From assembly GCA_025055235.1 (NCBI GenBank), contig JANWYN010000142.1:1-56430 (forward strand): DNA of 56,430 nt, written 5' to 3'. The DNA is from Candidatus Roseilinea sp. Lineage in GTDB: Bacteria; Chloroflexota; Anaerolineae; J036; Brachytrichaceae. This document shows, piece by piece, positions 28,501 to 37,017 of this stretch. Position numbers and translations under genes: made by a program. The notes beneath the pieces are model-generated. The model did no database searches, had not been told where the DNA came from, and saw nothing but the letters and a program-made list of their open reading frames with translations. Numbering within the stretch: the first letter of the stretch is position 1; each line of letters starts with the position of its first letter.

Positions 28501-28839
28501 AACGATCGAAGTCTTGTAGTCCAGATGTGGCACCAGATTCCACGGCGAGAATGGGTTGCCGTCAATCTTCACTGCGACGCCATCTACCAGCTTGACCTTG
28601 ATGCCGCATTGCGTGTTGCACTGCTGGCACACCGAGTAGATCTGGTGCGCTGGGTCGCCCAACGGGTAGTTAGCGCCTTCACCGGCCGCGGCCAAGATAG
28701 CGTTCACCCGCGGCAGCGCGCCGAGGAACGCGCCTCCGCCAAACGCGGCTGCAGCTTTCATGAAATCGCGGCGCGTCAGTTGGGGTTCGGCCGGTTGTTT
28801 GGCCAGCACTTCAAGCACAGAATTCGCTGTGTTGGTCAT
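25519..28839 (-). CDS. Molybdopterin oxidoreductase catalytic subunit, tetrathionate/selenate/arsenate reductase-like
   Basis: This 1106-residue DMSO-reductase-superfamily enzyme carries a Tat signal (LTRRDFMKAAAAFGGG). A [4Fe-4S] site follows at Cys71, Cys74, Cys78 and Cys123 (CQQCNTQC ... PLCPKG). The predicted Mo ligand is Cys286 in HTTVCQGS, as in PsrA, TtrA and ArrA types. The C-terminal cofactor-binding domain has MNARDAAARGLKDGDRVRI. The length is close to TtrA and SrrA/SrdA (about 1000-1120) and well above ArrA or PsrA. It is the third gene of an operon in the B-C-A order, with its ATG overlapping the NrfD stop (ATGA) after GGAGGTG. Export by Tat places it outside the membrane. The substrate is unproven. 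Confidence 0.9.
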   Translation of the reverse strand: MTNTANSVLEVLAKQPAEPQLTRRDFMKAAAAFGGGAFLGALPRVNAILAAAGEGANYPLGDPAHQIYSVCQQCNTQCGIKVKLVDGVAVKIDGNPFSPWNLVPHLDYKTSIVDTARIDAPLCPKGQAGLQSAYDPFRLVKVLKRAGKRGENKWVTIDFDQAVSEIVNGGKLFANVPGEENREVEGLKSLRALTDPKVMKAMGDAIKKIWAEKDAEKKKALVEQFKVDFADHLDKMIDPDHPDLGPKNNQILYFWGRQKGGRSDIAHRFFGSGLGTVNRHGHTTVCQGSLYFAGKSMSDQWDGSKFTGGAKAYWQGDTASADFVIFVGASPFEGNYGPTNRVPRITPRTAEGEMKYVVIDPRLSKTAGKAWKWLPNKPGTEGAIALGMIQWIIANQRYDAQYLADANKAAAKKAGEPTWSNAAWLVKVTDGKPGKFLRGSDLKLVEKKEEKKDDKTVVTYVTKDGQVFNTDPFVVLDKEGNPVLFDPNDEERAVEAGQLLVDGKVGDFDVKSSMQILYESASEKTIEEWAEIAGIRAQDIVDLAREYTSHGKNAAIDIHRGVSQHTNGYYNVLAWNALGLLIGSYDWRGGQVFASTYDVGGSKAEGPFVLGKADRGALAPFGISLIRHEVKYEDTTLFEGYPAKRNWYPLASDVYQEIIPSAGDAYPYPIKAVFMYMGSPIYSLPAGHKWIEILQDVNKIPLFVASDIVVGETSMYADYIFPDVSYLERWEFSGSHPSVTFKVQGVRQPTIAPVTGTVTVYGQEMALQWEALLLALAEKLELPNFGPNGFGDLGDFMHPDDLYLRMVANLAFGEKKDGSDAVPDADAEEVRLFIEARKHLPRAVFDPDRWRRIVGDALWPKVVTVLSRGGRFQAYEKGYPGDGVRPGSFDEPYIIPTGVKFGKLINMYLEKNVGIKHAGTGKPIPAVATYIEPGVGFDGQVIDDAKDGYDLKLITHREIAMTKSRTPGNYWLRALMPENAVIMNARDAAARGLKDGDRVRIVSATNPDGVWDLGNGKKVDIVGRLKVVQGIRPGVVSFALGFGHWAYGAYDITINGQTIKGEPLRMQGFHANAAMRTDPLVTNTTLLDPVGGSAVFYDTQVKVVKA

Positions 28840-29966
28840 CGTGACACCTCCGTTCTCTTCAAGAAAGGCAACCGATCCGTGCCGATCAGGAAGGCCAATG
28901 TGGACAAGCCGACCACGCCGATCGTGACCGACCACTCCATCAGGCTGGGCGAGTAATCGAAGTTCAAATGCGGTCCGTGAAAAGCTTCCATCAGGCCCTT
29001 CAGTTCGGGGATGGCGAGGGCGGGGAAGATGATGTTCGAGCGGGCGACCGCAAAGCCAATTAGCACGAACACGCCCATCAAGCCGACCACGAAGGCGCTG
29101 CGCGATAGCCCGGGCACAAGCAACACGACCAACGGCACGATCATGCCTAGGAACAACTGCAATCCCCAGAACGCCCAGGCGTAACGCCCGAACAAGATCA
29201 GGTTGACGCCCGCGACCGCATCGGGCACGCCGCTATAGACCGCCAGCGAGAAGTCCGTCCACAGGTAGTACGCCTTGACCAGGATCAACACGATCATGGC
29301 GATGGACAGCGCGCGCAGACGCTGGCTGCGCAGCTCACCCGCTGGCATGAACCAGCCGATCACGATCATCATCAGCGCCGCGCCCGAGGTGAGCGAGAAG
29401 AGCGGGAACTGCGCCGGGAGCATGCCGTTGTGCCAGCCCGGCCGGCTGGCATTCACGCCCAACAACGCGCCCACGCCACCGCTCAAAAAGATCGCCAGGA
29501 AAAGCCCAACGCTCATCACGATCTTCATGCCGAGCGAATCGGGCTTGCGCGCGGCCAGAACCAGCGCGACGATCACCACAATGAGAAAGAGCGTATAGCC
29601 CCACACCAGTTGGGCCATCGGCGCGCCGAAGTTGGGGTTGAGATACACCTTCCAGATGCGCTCCATGTGGCCGAGGTCGAACGCGATGGTGATCAACGCC
29701 GCCGGCATGGTCACCAGTGCGGCCCACAACGCATACTTGCCGGTGCCTTTGAACAGCTTGACGTTGAACAAGTAGTCTAGTGTTGCCAGCATGAAGGCGC
29801 CGGTGGCGACGCCGGCGAAGAATAGATACATAGCCACCCACAACCCCCACGTGACGTAGGAGCCATAGTTCACGTCGCGCTCGCCGATGAACAGCCGGGA
29901 ATAGAACCCATACAGGCCGAGCAACACGGCGATGACGCCGAGCGCATACAAAGCTTTCTTGATCAT
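28836..29966 (-). CDS. NrfD/PsrC-type membrane anchor and quinone-site subunit
   Basis: The 376-residue integral membrane protein has about nine or ten hydrophobic segments, starting YALGVIAVLLGLYGFYSRL. It has typical NrfD features: GLWVAMYLFFAGVATGAFML, the LGHMERIWKVYLNPNF segment and WGLQLFLG. Such subunits exchange electrons between quinones and the FeS subunit of the complex. The ATG follows GGGAGG. The stop overlaps the catalytic subunit start. The length (~375) is longer than PsrC (~320) and near TtrC. Confidence 0.9.
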   Translation of the reverse strand: MIKKALYALGVIAVLLGLYGFYSRLFIGERDVNYGSYVTWGLWVAMYLFFAGVATGAFMLATLDYLFNVKLFKGTGKYALWAALVTMPAALITIAFDLGHMERIWKVYLNPNFGAPMAQLVWGYTLFLIVVIVALVLAARKPDSLGMKIVMSVGLFLAIFLSGGVGALLGVNASRPGWHNGMLPAQFPLFSLTSGAALMMIVIGWFMPAGELRSQRLRALSIAMIVLILVKAYYLWTDFSLAVYSGVPDAVAGVNLILFGRYAWAFWGLQLFLGMIVPLVVLLVPGLSRSAFVVGLMGVFVLIGFAVARSNIIFPALAIPELKGLMEAFHGPHLNFDYSPSLMEWSVTIGVVGLSTLAFLIGTDRLPFLKRTEVSR

Positions 29967-29976
29967 GGCGGCCTCC

Positions 29977-30909
29977 CTAGACGATGTAGTACACGCGTGG
30001 GCGCGTGCCCAACTCTTCCTTCAAGCGGATCACGTTCGGCAGCTTGATGAGCTGCGCCACCACGCTGTCGGGATCGTTCGCGTCGCCGAAGAGCGTCGCC
30101 CGGCCGATGCACGTCGTCACGCATTCCGGCAGCATGCCCTGCTTCAAGCGATGCTGGCAGAAGTGGCACTTGCGCGCGTTGCCCATCGGTGAGCCATACC
30201 CTTTGCGCGGCCAGGGCTTGCCATATTCGTAGTTCGCGGCGCGCTCATAGGCATCGGCCTGAGCCTGGCCGAGGATCAGCCCGTCGGCATTGGGCGTGCC
30301 CTCGGCGTAGGTGTAGCCGAAGTCCGACGTGCGCGCGCCGTAGGGGCAGGCCGTCAGGCAGGCGCGGCAGCCGATGCACTGGTCGTAGTTCACTTCGACG
30401 ATGCCTTCTTCGTTGGTGTAGGTGGCGTTGACCGGACACACGGGCACGCATGGCGGGCGCTCGCATTGCATGCACGGCCGCGGCACAAAGCGGCGTGTCA
30501 CGTTGGGATATTCGCCGATCTCTTCCTCCAACACCGGGCGATAGACGACGCCGGGCGGCAGTTTGTTCTCGGCCACGCAGGCGATGGTGCAGGCGTGGCA
30601 ACCGACGCACTTGCGCAGGTCAATCACCATGACCCAGCGGCGTTCGCTCGGCTGCTTCTTCAGCGCACGCGCCAGGTCGGCCTGCATGCGAATGAGCACG
30701 TCGGCGTTGGCGCCGGCTTCGGTCACCGCCTGGGGGACACGGGCGGCGGCATCCGCCAGCGATTCGGCCACCTGCTCCGGCGCCGCCTCCAGCCGATCCA
30801 GCATTTGCAGCGCTGCTGCAGCGCCGGCTGCGCCGGCCAGCGCGCGCAGGAAGTTACGGCGGCCGGCGTCGGCGGAAGGCTTTCTCTCGGATTGCGGTGT
30901 CTGCTTCAT
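29977..30909 (-). CDS. Four-cluster ferredoxin subunit of the molybdoenzyme complex
   Basis: The protein (310 residues) has a Tat-like signal ([18 protein letters not shown]), unusual in that such subunits are often co-exported without one, though TtrB types do carry it. Four [4Fe-4S] motifs follow in order: [35 protein letters not shown] and CHFCQHR ... CVTTC. They carry electrons between the membrane subunit and the Mo subunit. I chose the ATG at 30909 ([10 protein letters not shown]) with AGGAG in front. It is the first gene of the operon and lies divergent from the ArsR gene, with 146 bases between starts. Confidence 0.92.
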   Translation of the reverse strand: MKQTPQSERKPSADAGRRNFLRALAGAAGAAAALQMLDRLEAAPEQVAESLADAAARVPQAVTEAGANADVLIRMQADLARALKKQPSERRWVMVIDLRKCVGCHACTIACVAENKLPPGVVYRPVLEEEIGEYPNVTRRFVPRPCMQCERPPCVPVCPVNATYTNEEGIVEVNYDQCIGCRACLTACPYGARTSDFGYTYAEGTPNADGLILGQAQADAYERAANYEYGKPWPRKGYGSPMGNARKCHFCQHRLKQGMLPECVTTCIGRATLFGDANDPDSVVAQLIKLPNVIRLKEELGTRPRVYYIV

Positions 30910-31004
30910 GCTGTACTCCTGAACTTGAGATCGCAGCACGATGTGCGTGCAAGCAGTTTAAGAAGAACCATTGCATGAAACACCATCCGCCTAGCGAGCA
31001 GACA

Positions 31005-31043
31005 ACTGGTCGTTCGACCAGTCTCATATTCAAGGTTTTGAAT
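31005..31043 (+). promoter_or_regulatory. Two perfect palindromes, candidate ArsR operators
   Basis: ACTGGTCG-TT-CGACCAGT occupies 31005-31022, and ATTCAA-GGTT-TTGAAT occupies 31028-31043. Both lie between the divergent operon and repressor starts, 12 bases before the preferred ArsR ATG. The second also fits an ATTC-N8-GAAT pattern, known to me for sulfide-responsive ArsR relatives (SqrR). The palindrome GCAC-GAT-GTGC at 30936-30946 lies nearer the operon start. Confidence 0.6.
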
Positions 31044-31055
31044 ACGATCCTGGAT

Positions 31056-31424
31056 ATGCGAGCAGCCGACCATGAAAGCGTCGCCGAGCTGTTCAGGGCT
31101 TTGTCTCACCCTGAGCGCGTGTGCATCTTAGAGATGTTGAGCGAGGGGGAGCGCTGCGTATGCGACCTGGCGCTAGCGCTGAATCAGCGCCAGGCCTATG
31201 TTTCGCAGCAGTTGGCCGTGCTGCGCGACGCCGGATTGGTGGCGTGCCGGCGCGACGGCTGGCGAATGCGCTATCGCCTCATCCGGCCGCAAGTCCTCAA
31301 CATCATCGCCGAGGCGCAGGCCATCGCTGAACAGACCGACGTGAACGCCGAACGCGCCTACTGGTCACACCTGATTGCCACATCCGTTGGCTTGGTCGCT
31401 GCAGGGAATCCGCTCACCAGTTAA
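31056..31424 (+). CDS. ArsR-family repressor with CVCDL metal motif
   Basis: The 122-residue winged-helix protein reads LFRALSHPERVCILEML, then SEGERCVCDLALALNQRQ and YVSQQLAVLRDAGLV, the standard ArsR/SmtB helices. CVCDL at the start of the metal-binding helix equals the Cys32-Val-Cys34 As(III) site of E. coli ArsR; the third Cys of that site (CDLC) is absent. Further Cys residues are in RVCIL and LVACRRDG. I set the start at 31056 because the protein then has normal length and the two palindromes fall upstream; an ATG at 30975 adds 27 unlike residues and would put the palindromes inside the gene. It probably represses the divergent molybdoenzyme operon and itself. Confidence 0.8.
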   Translation: MRAADHESVAELFRALSHPERVCILEMLSEGERCVCDLALALNQRQAYVSQQLAVLRDAGLVACRRDGWRMRYRLIRPQVLNIIAEAQAIAEQTDVNAERAYWSHLIATSVGLVAAGNPLTS

Positions 31425-31510
31425 CGACTCAAACTTGCCGCTTTGACCAGGCAACATTGCTGATGTTAGCGGCTTCAGTTGCATCGCCGGCATCAGTGGC
31501 GCCGGCCGCG

Positions 31511-32932
31511 TCACTTCAGGATGTAGTAGGTTCCCTTCTTCTCGCCCACGCGCATCAGCACGCCTTTGTCCACCAGGTCGGCCAGGTCAATGCGCAGCGT
31601 CTCCGGCGTGACGTTCGGGCAGAGCACTTGCAGGTCGCGATTGGTAATGCGCCCATGCTCGCGCACATACTGCAGCGCGCGCGCCTGGCGCTCGTTCACG
31701 GTCAGCCCCGGCGGCAACGGCGCGCCGGCCTCCGCAGCGGGCGGCATCAGGGTGATGTTCTGCATCGCGCGGCGCTCGCGCACGTTGGACAGGACCACCG
31801 TGAAGCTGTAGGCCGTGGCATTGAACTTGGGCGCGGGATGGCCGGCGGCCACCATGTCCTCGATCATCCGGTCTATGCCCAGCCCGAGTTCCTCGATGTA
31901 GCCCCATTGGAACAGGCCCTGCACCAGGCGCGGGTTGCGCGAGAAGTGCTCTTCAATGATGTTGTCGAGCGTGATGTAGCCGGCCAGCCCACCCGGCGAG
32001 ATGATCTCCAGCCGGTCGGCGTACTTGCGCACCTCGATGCGCCGGCCGCGCAGGCGATAGTCCCGGTGGCACACCGCGTTCACCAGCGCCTCGCGCACGG
32101 CGAACTCCGGATATTCCAACACTTCCTCGCGCTCCAGCCCTTTCACGATCGCCCCAACGCGCATCTCCTCTAGGATCACCTGCCAGGTGCGCTCGATCAC
32201 GCGCGCCAGCGGGCCGTTGATCTCCTCGCGCCGGCCATAGCCCACGCGCCCACCTTCGCCGCGCGGCTCCACGCCGGGGAACTTGACGAACACTACGCCG
32301 CTCTGCGGCAGAAAGGCCTGCGGGTTCTTGCCGAAGAGCAAGATGCCGGCGACAGTGGGCTGGCTGCGCGCGTCCAGCGCACCGATGTCCTTCAGCAGCG
32401 GCGCGGCGTGCTGCGCGTCGCGCTCGGCTAGCTCGATCTTGCGGCGGGTGCGCAGCTCGCGCTTGGCGATGTACTCGGCCACGATTTCGTCGTCGAAATC
32501 CGCCAACGTTGCGCCAGGGACGGTCTCGGCCTCGTAGTCGCCCGCCGACTTGCTTTGCGTGAGGTTGCGGATCTCATCGCCGGTGAGGGCGCGGTTTTCG
32601 CCGGCGGCGCGCACAAACACCCGGCCGTCCTTCAGCGAGTGCAAATCCACGCTGCGCGGCACGCGCACGATCAGTTGTGGATTGCCATCGCCGCCGGCGT
32701 TCTCCAGCGTCGCGCGCACCGGCGGCGAGGTCAAGCCGGCCGCTTCGCGCAGAACCGCTTCGATGTCCTCAGGTGTCGCATGGGAAGATGGCCGCCCGCG
32801 CTCGTCGTAGCCGAGCACGATTGTGCCGCCGTCGCTGTTGGCGAAAGCGACCAGCGTCTCGGCCAACGCTTGCGGGTCGAGTTCCGGCAAGAAGGCCAGC
32901 AAATGCGAAGCGACGCGTTGTTGCTGAGACAT
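31511..32932 (-). CDS. AlbA_2/Schlafen-type ATP-binding transcriptional regulator
   Basis: The 473-residue protein starts with an AlbA_2 domain (about 15-110: ETLVAFANSDGGTIVLGYDERG). A middle region follows (AGILLFGKNPQAFLP). A GHKL-like ATPase segment comes next (YPEFAVREALVNAVCHRDY, then GGLAGYITLDNI, GLGIDRMIEDM). It ends with a winged helix (about 405-470: GRITNRDLQVLCPN, DLVDKGVL). Proteins of this build are often annotated RecG-like but have no helicase motors; they are thought to be DNA-binding regulators or defence-associated. No partner genes are obvious. It is 46 bases downstream of the gyrA stop, same strand. Confidence 0.82.
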   Translation of the reverse strand: MSQQQRVASHLLAFLPELDPQALAETLVAFANSDGGTIVLGYDERGRPSSHATPEDIEAVLREAAGLTSPPVRATLENAGGDGNPQLIVRVPRSVDLHSLKDGRVFVRAAGENRALTGDEIRNLTQSKSAGDYEAETVPGATLADFDDEIVAEYIAKRELRTRRKIELAERDAQHAAPLLKDIGALDARSQPTVAGILLFGKNPQAFLPQSGVVFVKFPGVEPRGEGGRVGYGRREEINGPLARVIERTWQVILEEMRVGAIVKGLEREEVLEYPEFAVREALVNAVCHRDYRLRGRRIEVRKYADRLEIISPGGLAGYITLDNIIEEHFSRNPRLVQGLFQWGYIEELGLGIDRMIEDMVAAGHPAPKFNATAYSFTVVLSNVRERRAMQNITLMPPAAEAGAPLPPGLTVNERQARALQYVREHGRITNRDLQVLCPNVTPETLRIDLADLVDKGVLMRVGEKKGTYYILK

Positions 32933-32978
32933 GCGCTCGTTCCCTGCGCATTATCCATCGAATCGTGCTTACGACGGC

Positions 32979-35687
32979 TCAATCCACGTGCGCCAGGCGC
33001 GCGACGCTGGCTACGGCGTCGCCTTCGCGCAAGTTGATCAGGCGTGAGCCACGGGTAGCGCGGCCGGTCTTGGGAATGTCGCTGACGCGCTGGCGCAGCA
33101 CCACACCGTTGGCGCTGATGATGGTGATCTGGTCTTCGGGCTGCACGACGCGCGCAGCGACCAACTCGCCGGTCACGTCGAGCGCGCCGCTCATCGTGCG
33201 CATGCCGCTGCCGCCTCGCCCCTTGGCGCTGTATTCGTCGAGCGTGGTGCACTTACCGTAGCCGCGCTCGGTGACGGTGAGCAGATAACCACCCGGCTCG
33301 ACCACTTCCATGCCGGCGATGTAGTCGCCCGGCTTCTTGAAGCGCATGGCGCGCACGCCGCCGGCAGCGCGGCCCATGCGGCGCACCAGCGTCTCGCTGA
33401 AGCGCAGCGCCTGCCCCTGCGCCGTCACCAGCATCAGCTCGCCGTCGCCGGGCGTTAGGCGCACGTAGCTTAACTCGTCGCCCTCAGCCAGCGTCATGCA
33501 GATGAGGCCGCTGCTGCGAATGTTGGCGAACGCGCTGAGGTCCACGCGCTTGATCTTGCCCAGGCGCGTGCACATGGCGATGGTCGGCGCAGCCTGGCCG
33601 TTCGACGACGGCACAGCCGGCTCGGCCTCGTTCTCCTCGGCGGCACCGTTCGCGCCGTTCTCGTCGCCCACGTCCATCAGCGGCGCGCCTTCGCCGTTGC
33701 CGTTAGCCTCATCTTCGTCGTCGCCCTCATCGGCCCGGCCGGCCTTCACCAGCGCCATGAGCTGCTTCGAGATGGGCAGCGCGGCGGTGACCTTCTCGCG
33801 GTCGCCCAGCGCGATCAGGTTGGCCAGATACACGCCTTTGGCGGCGCGGTCGGCTTCGGGGATCTGGTAGGCCTTGAGCGCATAGACCTTGCCGCGGTCG
33901 GTGAAGAACAGCACCGTGTCGTGCGTGCGGGCGTTGAAGAGGAAGATCACCTCGTCTTCCTCCTTGGTTGCCATGCCGCTCACGCCGCGGCCGCCGCGGT
34001 TCTGGGCGCGATAGGCTTCGACCGGCGTGCGCTTGATGTAGCCCTTCTCGGTGAGCGAGACCAGCACGCTCTTGTCGGGGATCAGCTCCTCGTCGTCGAA
34101 GTCCTCGCGCGCATCCAGCACGATGCGCGTGCGGCGCGCGTCGCCGTACTTCTCCGCCAGCTTGAGCGAGTCTTCCTTGATGAGGGCGAGGATCTTGGCC
34201 GGGTTGGCCAGCAAATCCTCGAGGTAGGCGATGGTACGCAGGCACTCTTGATACTCGTCCTCGATCTTCTGGCGCTCCAGGGCGGCCAGCCGGCGCAGTT
34301 GCATGTCTAGGATCGCCTGGGCCTGCACCTCGGTGAGCGTGAGCTGCGCGACCAGTTGCGCCTTGGCCGTCTCGGCGTCCGGCGCGTTGCGGATGATGCG
34401 GATGACCTCGTCGAGGAAGTTCAGCGCGATGCGCAGGCCTTCCAGGATGTGGGCGCGCGCCTTGGTCTTGGCCAGGTCGAACTCGCTGCGCCGGCGGATG
34501 ACCTCACGCCGGTGCTCGATGAAGATGATCAGCGCGCGCTTCAGGCTGAGCAGGCGCGGCTGCAGCCGGCCGCTTTCATCGGCGACCAGTGCCAGCGTCT
34601 GTACGCCGAAGGTGCTCTGCAGCGCGGTGTATTTGTAGAGCCGGTTGAGCACGCGCGTCGGTTGTGCGCCGCGCCGTAGCTCGATCACGATGCGCATGCC
34701 GCGCCGGTCACTCTCGTCACGGATGTCACTAATCTCCTCGATGCGCCCGTCGTGCACCAGGTCGGCGATGCGCTCGATCAGCGCCGCCTTGTTCACTTGA
34801 TAGGGCAGCTCGGTGATGATGATCTGGTGGCGACTGCCCTTCATCTCCTCGATCGAGGCGACGCCGCGCATCACCAACCGGCCGTGGCCGGTGGCGTAGG
34901 CGGCCGCGATGCCCTCGCGCCCGATGATCAGCCCGCCGGTGGGGAAGTCCGGCCCGGGCACGATCTGCATCAGGTCATCCACCGACACGTCGTCCAGACG
35001 CTCCCAGTTGTCCACCAGATAGCCGACCGCGTTGCACAGCTCGGTCAAGTTGTGCGGCGGGATGTTGGTGGCCATGCCGACGGCGATGCCGGTCGCGCCG
35101 TTCAGCAGCAAATTGGGCAACGCCGACGGCAACACGCTCGGCTCCTGAAGCGTGCCGTCGAAGTTGTCCATCCAGTCCACGGTGTCCTTGTCCAGGTCGG
35201 CCAGCAATTCCTCGGCGATGCGCGAGAGGCGTGCCTCGGTGTAGCGCATGGCCGCCGGCGGGTCGCCGTCCACGCTGCCGAAGTTGCCCTGCCCGTCAAT
35301 CAGCGTGTAGCGGATGGAGAAGTCCTGGGCCATGCGGGCCAGCGCTTCGTACACGCTGCTGTCGCCATGCGGGTGGTACTTGCCGAGCACATCGCCCACC
35401 ACACGCGCACTCTTGCGGTAGGGCGCGGAGGAACGCGCGCCGGTGTCGTACATCACGTAGAGGATGCGGCGCTGCACCGGCTTGAGGCCGTCGCGCGCAT
35501 CGGGCAGCGCGCGCGACACGATCACGCTCATCGCATAATCGAGGTACGCGCTGCGCATCTCGCGATCAATATCGGCGTCGCGAATCCGGCCGTAGGTCGA
35601 GGCCGGCTCAATGATCCCGGCGTTCGCCTCGGATTCGGATGGGGGAAGGATGCCGTCGTTGTCCGTGCTGGTGTTGATTTCGCTCAC
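32979..35687 (-). CDS. gyrA: DNA gyrase subunit A
   Basis: GyrA is the cleavage-reunion subunit of the supercoiling topoisomerase. The N-terminal region shows [19 protein letters not shown], the quinolone-pocket segment [20 protein letters not shown] and the catalytic Tyr in [10 protein letters not shown]. The coiled-coil tower and the C-terminal pinwheel follow. A GyrA-box-like QNRGGRG (instead of QRRGGKG) supports GyrA rather than ParC. The pinwheel contains an acidic, Gly/Asn-rich insertion of about 50 residues ([16 protein letters not shown] onward). The start is uncertain: a GTG at 35687 (VSEINTSTD) gives the family-like N-terminus, with AAGGAG 14 bases upstream; an ATG at 35741 adds 18 basic residues. 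Confidence 0.95.
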   Translation of the reverse strand: MSEINTSTDNDGILPPSESEANAGIIEPASTYGRIRDADIDREMRSAYLDYAMSVIVSRALPDARDGLKPVQRRILYVMYDTGARSSAPYRKSARVVGDVLGKYHPHGDSSVYEALARMAQDFSIRYTLIDGQGNFGSVDGDPPAAMRYTEARLSRIAEELLADLDKDTVDWMDNFDGTLQEPSVLPSALPNLLLNGATGIAVGMATNIPPHNLTELCNAVGYLVDNWERLDDVSVDDLMQIVPGPDFPTGGLIIGREGIAAAYATGHGRLVMRGVASIEEMKGSRHQIIITELPYQVNKAALIERIADLVHDGRIEEISDIRDESDRRGMRIVIELRRGAQPTRVLNRLYKYTALQSTFGVQTLALVADESGRLQPRLLSLKRALIIFIEHRREVIRRRSEFDLAKTKARAHILEGLRIALNFLDEVIRIIRNAPDAETAKAQLVAQLTLTEVQAQAILDMQLRRLAALERQKIEDEYQECLRTIAYLEDLLANPAKILALIKEDSLKLAEKYGDARRTRIVLDAREDFDDEELIPDKSVLVSLTEKGYIKRTPVEAYRAQNRGGRGVSGMATKEEDEVIFLFNARTHDTVLFFTDRGKVYALKAYQIPEADRAAKGVYLANLIALGDREKVTAALPISKQLMALVKAGRADEGDDEDEANGNGEGAPLMDVGDENGANGAAEENEAEPAVPSSNGQAAPTIAMCTRLGKIKRVDLSAFANIRSSGLICMTLAEGDELSYVRLTPGDGELMLVTAQGQALRFSETLVRRMGRAAGGVRAMRFKKPGDYIAGMEVVEPGGYLLTVTERGYGKCTTLDEYSAKGRGGSGMRTMSGALDVTGELVAARVVQPEDQITIISANGVVLRQRVSDIPKTGRATRGSRLINLREGDAVASVARLAHVD

Positions 35688-35793
35688 GTTCGCGTACTCA
35701 GCTCCTTGCCGTCTCCGGTTCGGGGTTGCGCAGCGGCGCACCGGAGGCGAACTCGCTTCGTGCAGGCTGCCGGCCTGTGAAACACTTTATGCA

Positions 35794-35799
35794 ATTATA
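35794..35799 (-). promoter_or_regulatory. TATAAT -10 box for gyrA
   Basis: On the minus strand GGGTATAATTG gives a perfect -10 about 107 bases before the gyrA GTG. No convincing -35 is seen at 16-18 bases. Confidence 0.45.
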
Positions 35800-35851
35800 C
35801 CCGTCGGTGGTTCAAACTGATTTCTTCGGTGCACTATCTAACAGGGACATT

Positions 35852-35955
35852 GCGCGGATTTGCGCAGCGGATGAATCCGCGCGCCAGGCATGGCAAAGCC
35901 GGCCATGCGCCGGCTTTGCTGCAAATTGCCCGCGACTTCAGTCGTCGGGCATTTT
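35852..35955 (+). other. Cluster of three hairpins between gyrA and the RNA-binding gene
   Basis: Three strong stems follow each other. GCGCGGATT/AATCCGCGC (35852-35882) has 9 bp. GCAAAGCCGG/CCGGCTTTGC (35893-35919) has 10 bp. TGCCCGCGAC/GTCG-T-CGGGCA (35927-35951) has one bulge and is followed by TTTT. Read on the plus strand, the last looks like a terminator, which would fit a small plus-strand RNA. The rest of the 35.7-36.2 kb gap holds no gene that I can support. Confidence 0.45.
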
Positions 35956-36155
35956 GCCCTTGGGAGATACACCCATTTCTTCTTCAAAGCACATCTGAGC
36001 GGAGGCTCGTCTTCTGTGCACGTTGTCCGGAGAGGCGCGCTCTATGGTCCTCATTCCATTCTTGGAACAGGAAACGGGATTCGGATACGTTCAGGGCATA
36101 TGTCCGTAGGCGCACACGGGCACTCACGCGACTCGGCGCACGAGATGGAAAGCGC

Positions 36156-36181
36156 AAGGAGCGGCCTGAAAGCCGCTCCTT
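36156..36181 (-). terminator. Hairpin after the RNA-binding protein gene
   Basis: A perfect 10-bp stem AAGGAGCGGC/GCCGCTCCTT with a 6-base loop lies 23 bases beyond the stop codon. The following minus-strand sequence GCGCTTTCC is only weakly T-rich. Confidence 0.6.
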
Positions 36182-36203
36182 CTCGCGCAATCGAGCGTTG
36201 CGC

Positions 36204-36620
36204 CTAGAAGTCTTCGTCATAGTAGTCGTCACGCCGGCGGTCACGGTTGCGCTCGCGATCCGAGCCGCGACGATCGCGGTTGCTGCCGCGGGCGTTGCCG
36301 CGATTTCCGCCGCTGCTGTTGGAGCGATTGGCCCGCTCCTGCGCGTAGCCGCCCACGCTGCGCGGGCGCTCCTCCTTGGGCTTGGCGAAGTCTATGCGAA
36401 TCGGACGCTGGTCGAGCAACTTGCCGTTCAGCGTGTTGATCGCGTTCTGCGCGCCCTCGTCGGTGGCCATTTCGACGAAGCCGAAGCCTTTCGAACGCCC
36501 GCTGCCGCGCTCGAACACGATCTCCGCAGATTTCACCTCGCCGGCAGCCGCGAAGAAGTTGCGCAGCCCCTCGTCGGTCGTGGAGTACGCGAGGTTGCCT
36601 ACGTATAGTCTGCTAGCCAT
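36204..36620 (-). CDS. RRM-domain RNA-binding protein
   Basis: The 138-residue protein has one RNA recognition motif: RNP2 is LYVGNLAYS (residues 5-13) and RNP1 is KGFGFVEM. A Gly/Arg/Asn/Asp-rich tail follows (GNRGNARGSNRDRRGSDR) and ends acidic (YYDEDF). Small single-RRM proteins like this bind single-stranded RNA and are often induced by cold in cyanobacteria and other phyla. The 5' region has no close ribosome site; an AGGAG lies 22 bases before the ATG. Regulation is unknown. Confidence 0.93.
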   Translation of the reverse strand: MASRLYVGNLAYSTTDEGLRNFFAAAGEVKSAEIVFERGSGRSKGFGFVEMATDEGAQNAINTLNGKLLDQRPIRIDFAKPKEERPRSVGGYAQERANRSNSSGGNRGNARGSNRDRRGSDRERNRDRRRDDYYDEDF

Positions 36621-37017
36621 AGGTTGTTTGTCTTGTTTCTCCTGATCAAAAGAACTCGTAACTCACCGAACGAACAATGGATGCTCCATACCGGAGCCGA
36701 AAAGGTAGGGGGATGGCAGATGGTCAGGTCGAATATGCTTTCTTTCGCGTGCCTCTCTCCTGCTGAGCGCGCCGGACGCGCGCACACTAGGGTGTGGATC
36801 GTATTTGCACCGATGAATCCTCAACGCAACAACGCGTCAAAGGCAGAGGATAGGGAAGGGATGGGCGGAAGCGGGCGAGACGAAGAAAGCTTCGTAGGGA
36901 GAAGATCCTGAGCGAATCATGCGGTGAAACGATGCCTGCACCTTGACTGAACCTCATCCGGCTTTAGCGCCGGACAAAAGGAATATAGCACGCCGCCGGA
37001 AGTTTGCAAATCGTCTT
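36621..37017. other. Intergenic region between RRM gene and csoR
   Basis: No gene is supported. Near 36957-36976 is the stem TCCGGC/GCCGGA around TTTAGC, a motif shared with the dispersed repeats (compare GGCGCTAAAC at 41573). It lies about 45 bases beyond the csoR stop and could end that transcript, although no T-run follows. The rest is probably the RRM gene leader and promoter. Confidence 0.4.

Noticed and set aside
31511..32932. ATP-dependent DNA helicase RecG
   Set aside because: The annotation often attached to such proteins is misleading; no helicase motifs are present, only AlbA_2, a GHKL-like ATPase segment and a winged helix.
32979..35687. Topoisomerase IV subunit A (parC)
   Set aside because: A GyrA-box-like QNRGGRG and a full six-bladed C-terminal region favour GyrA.
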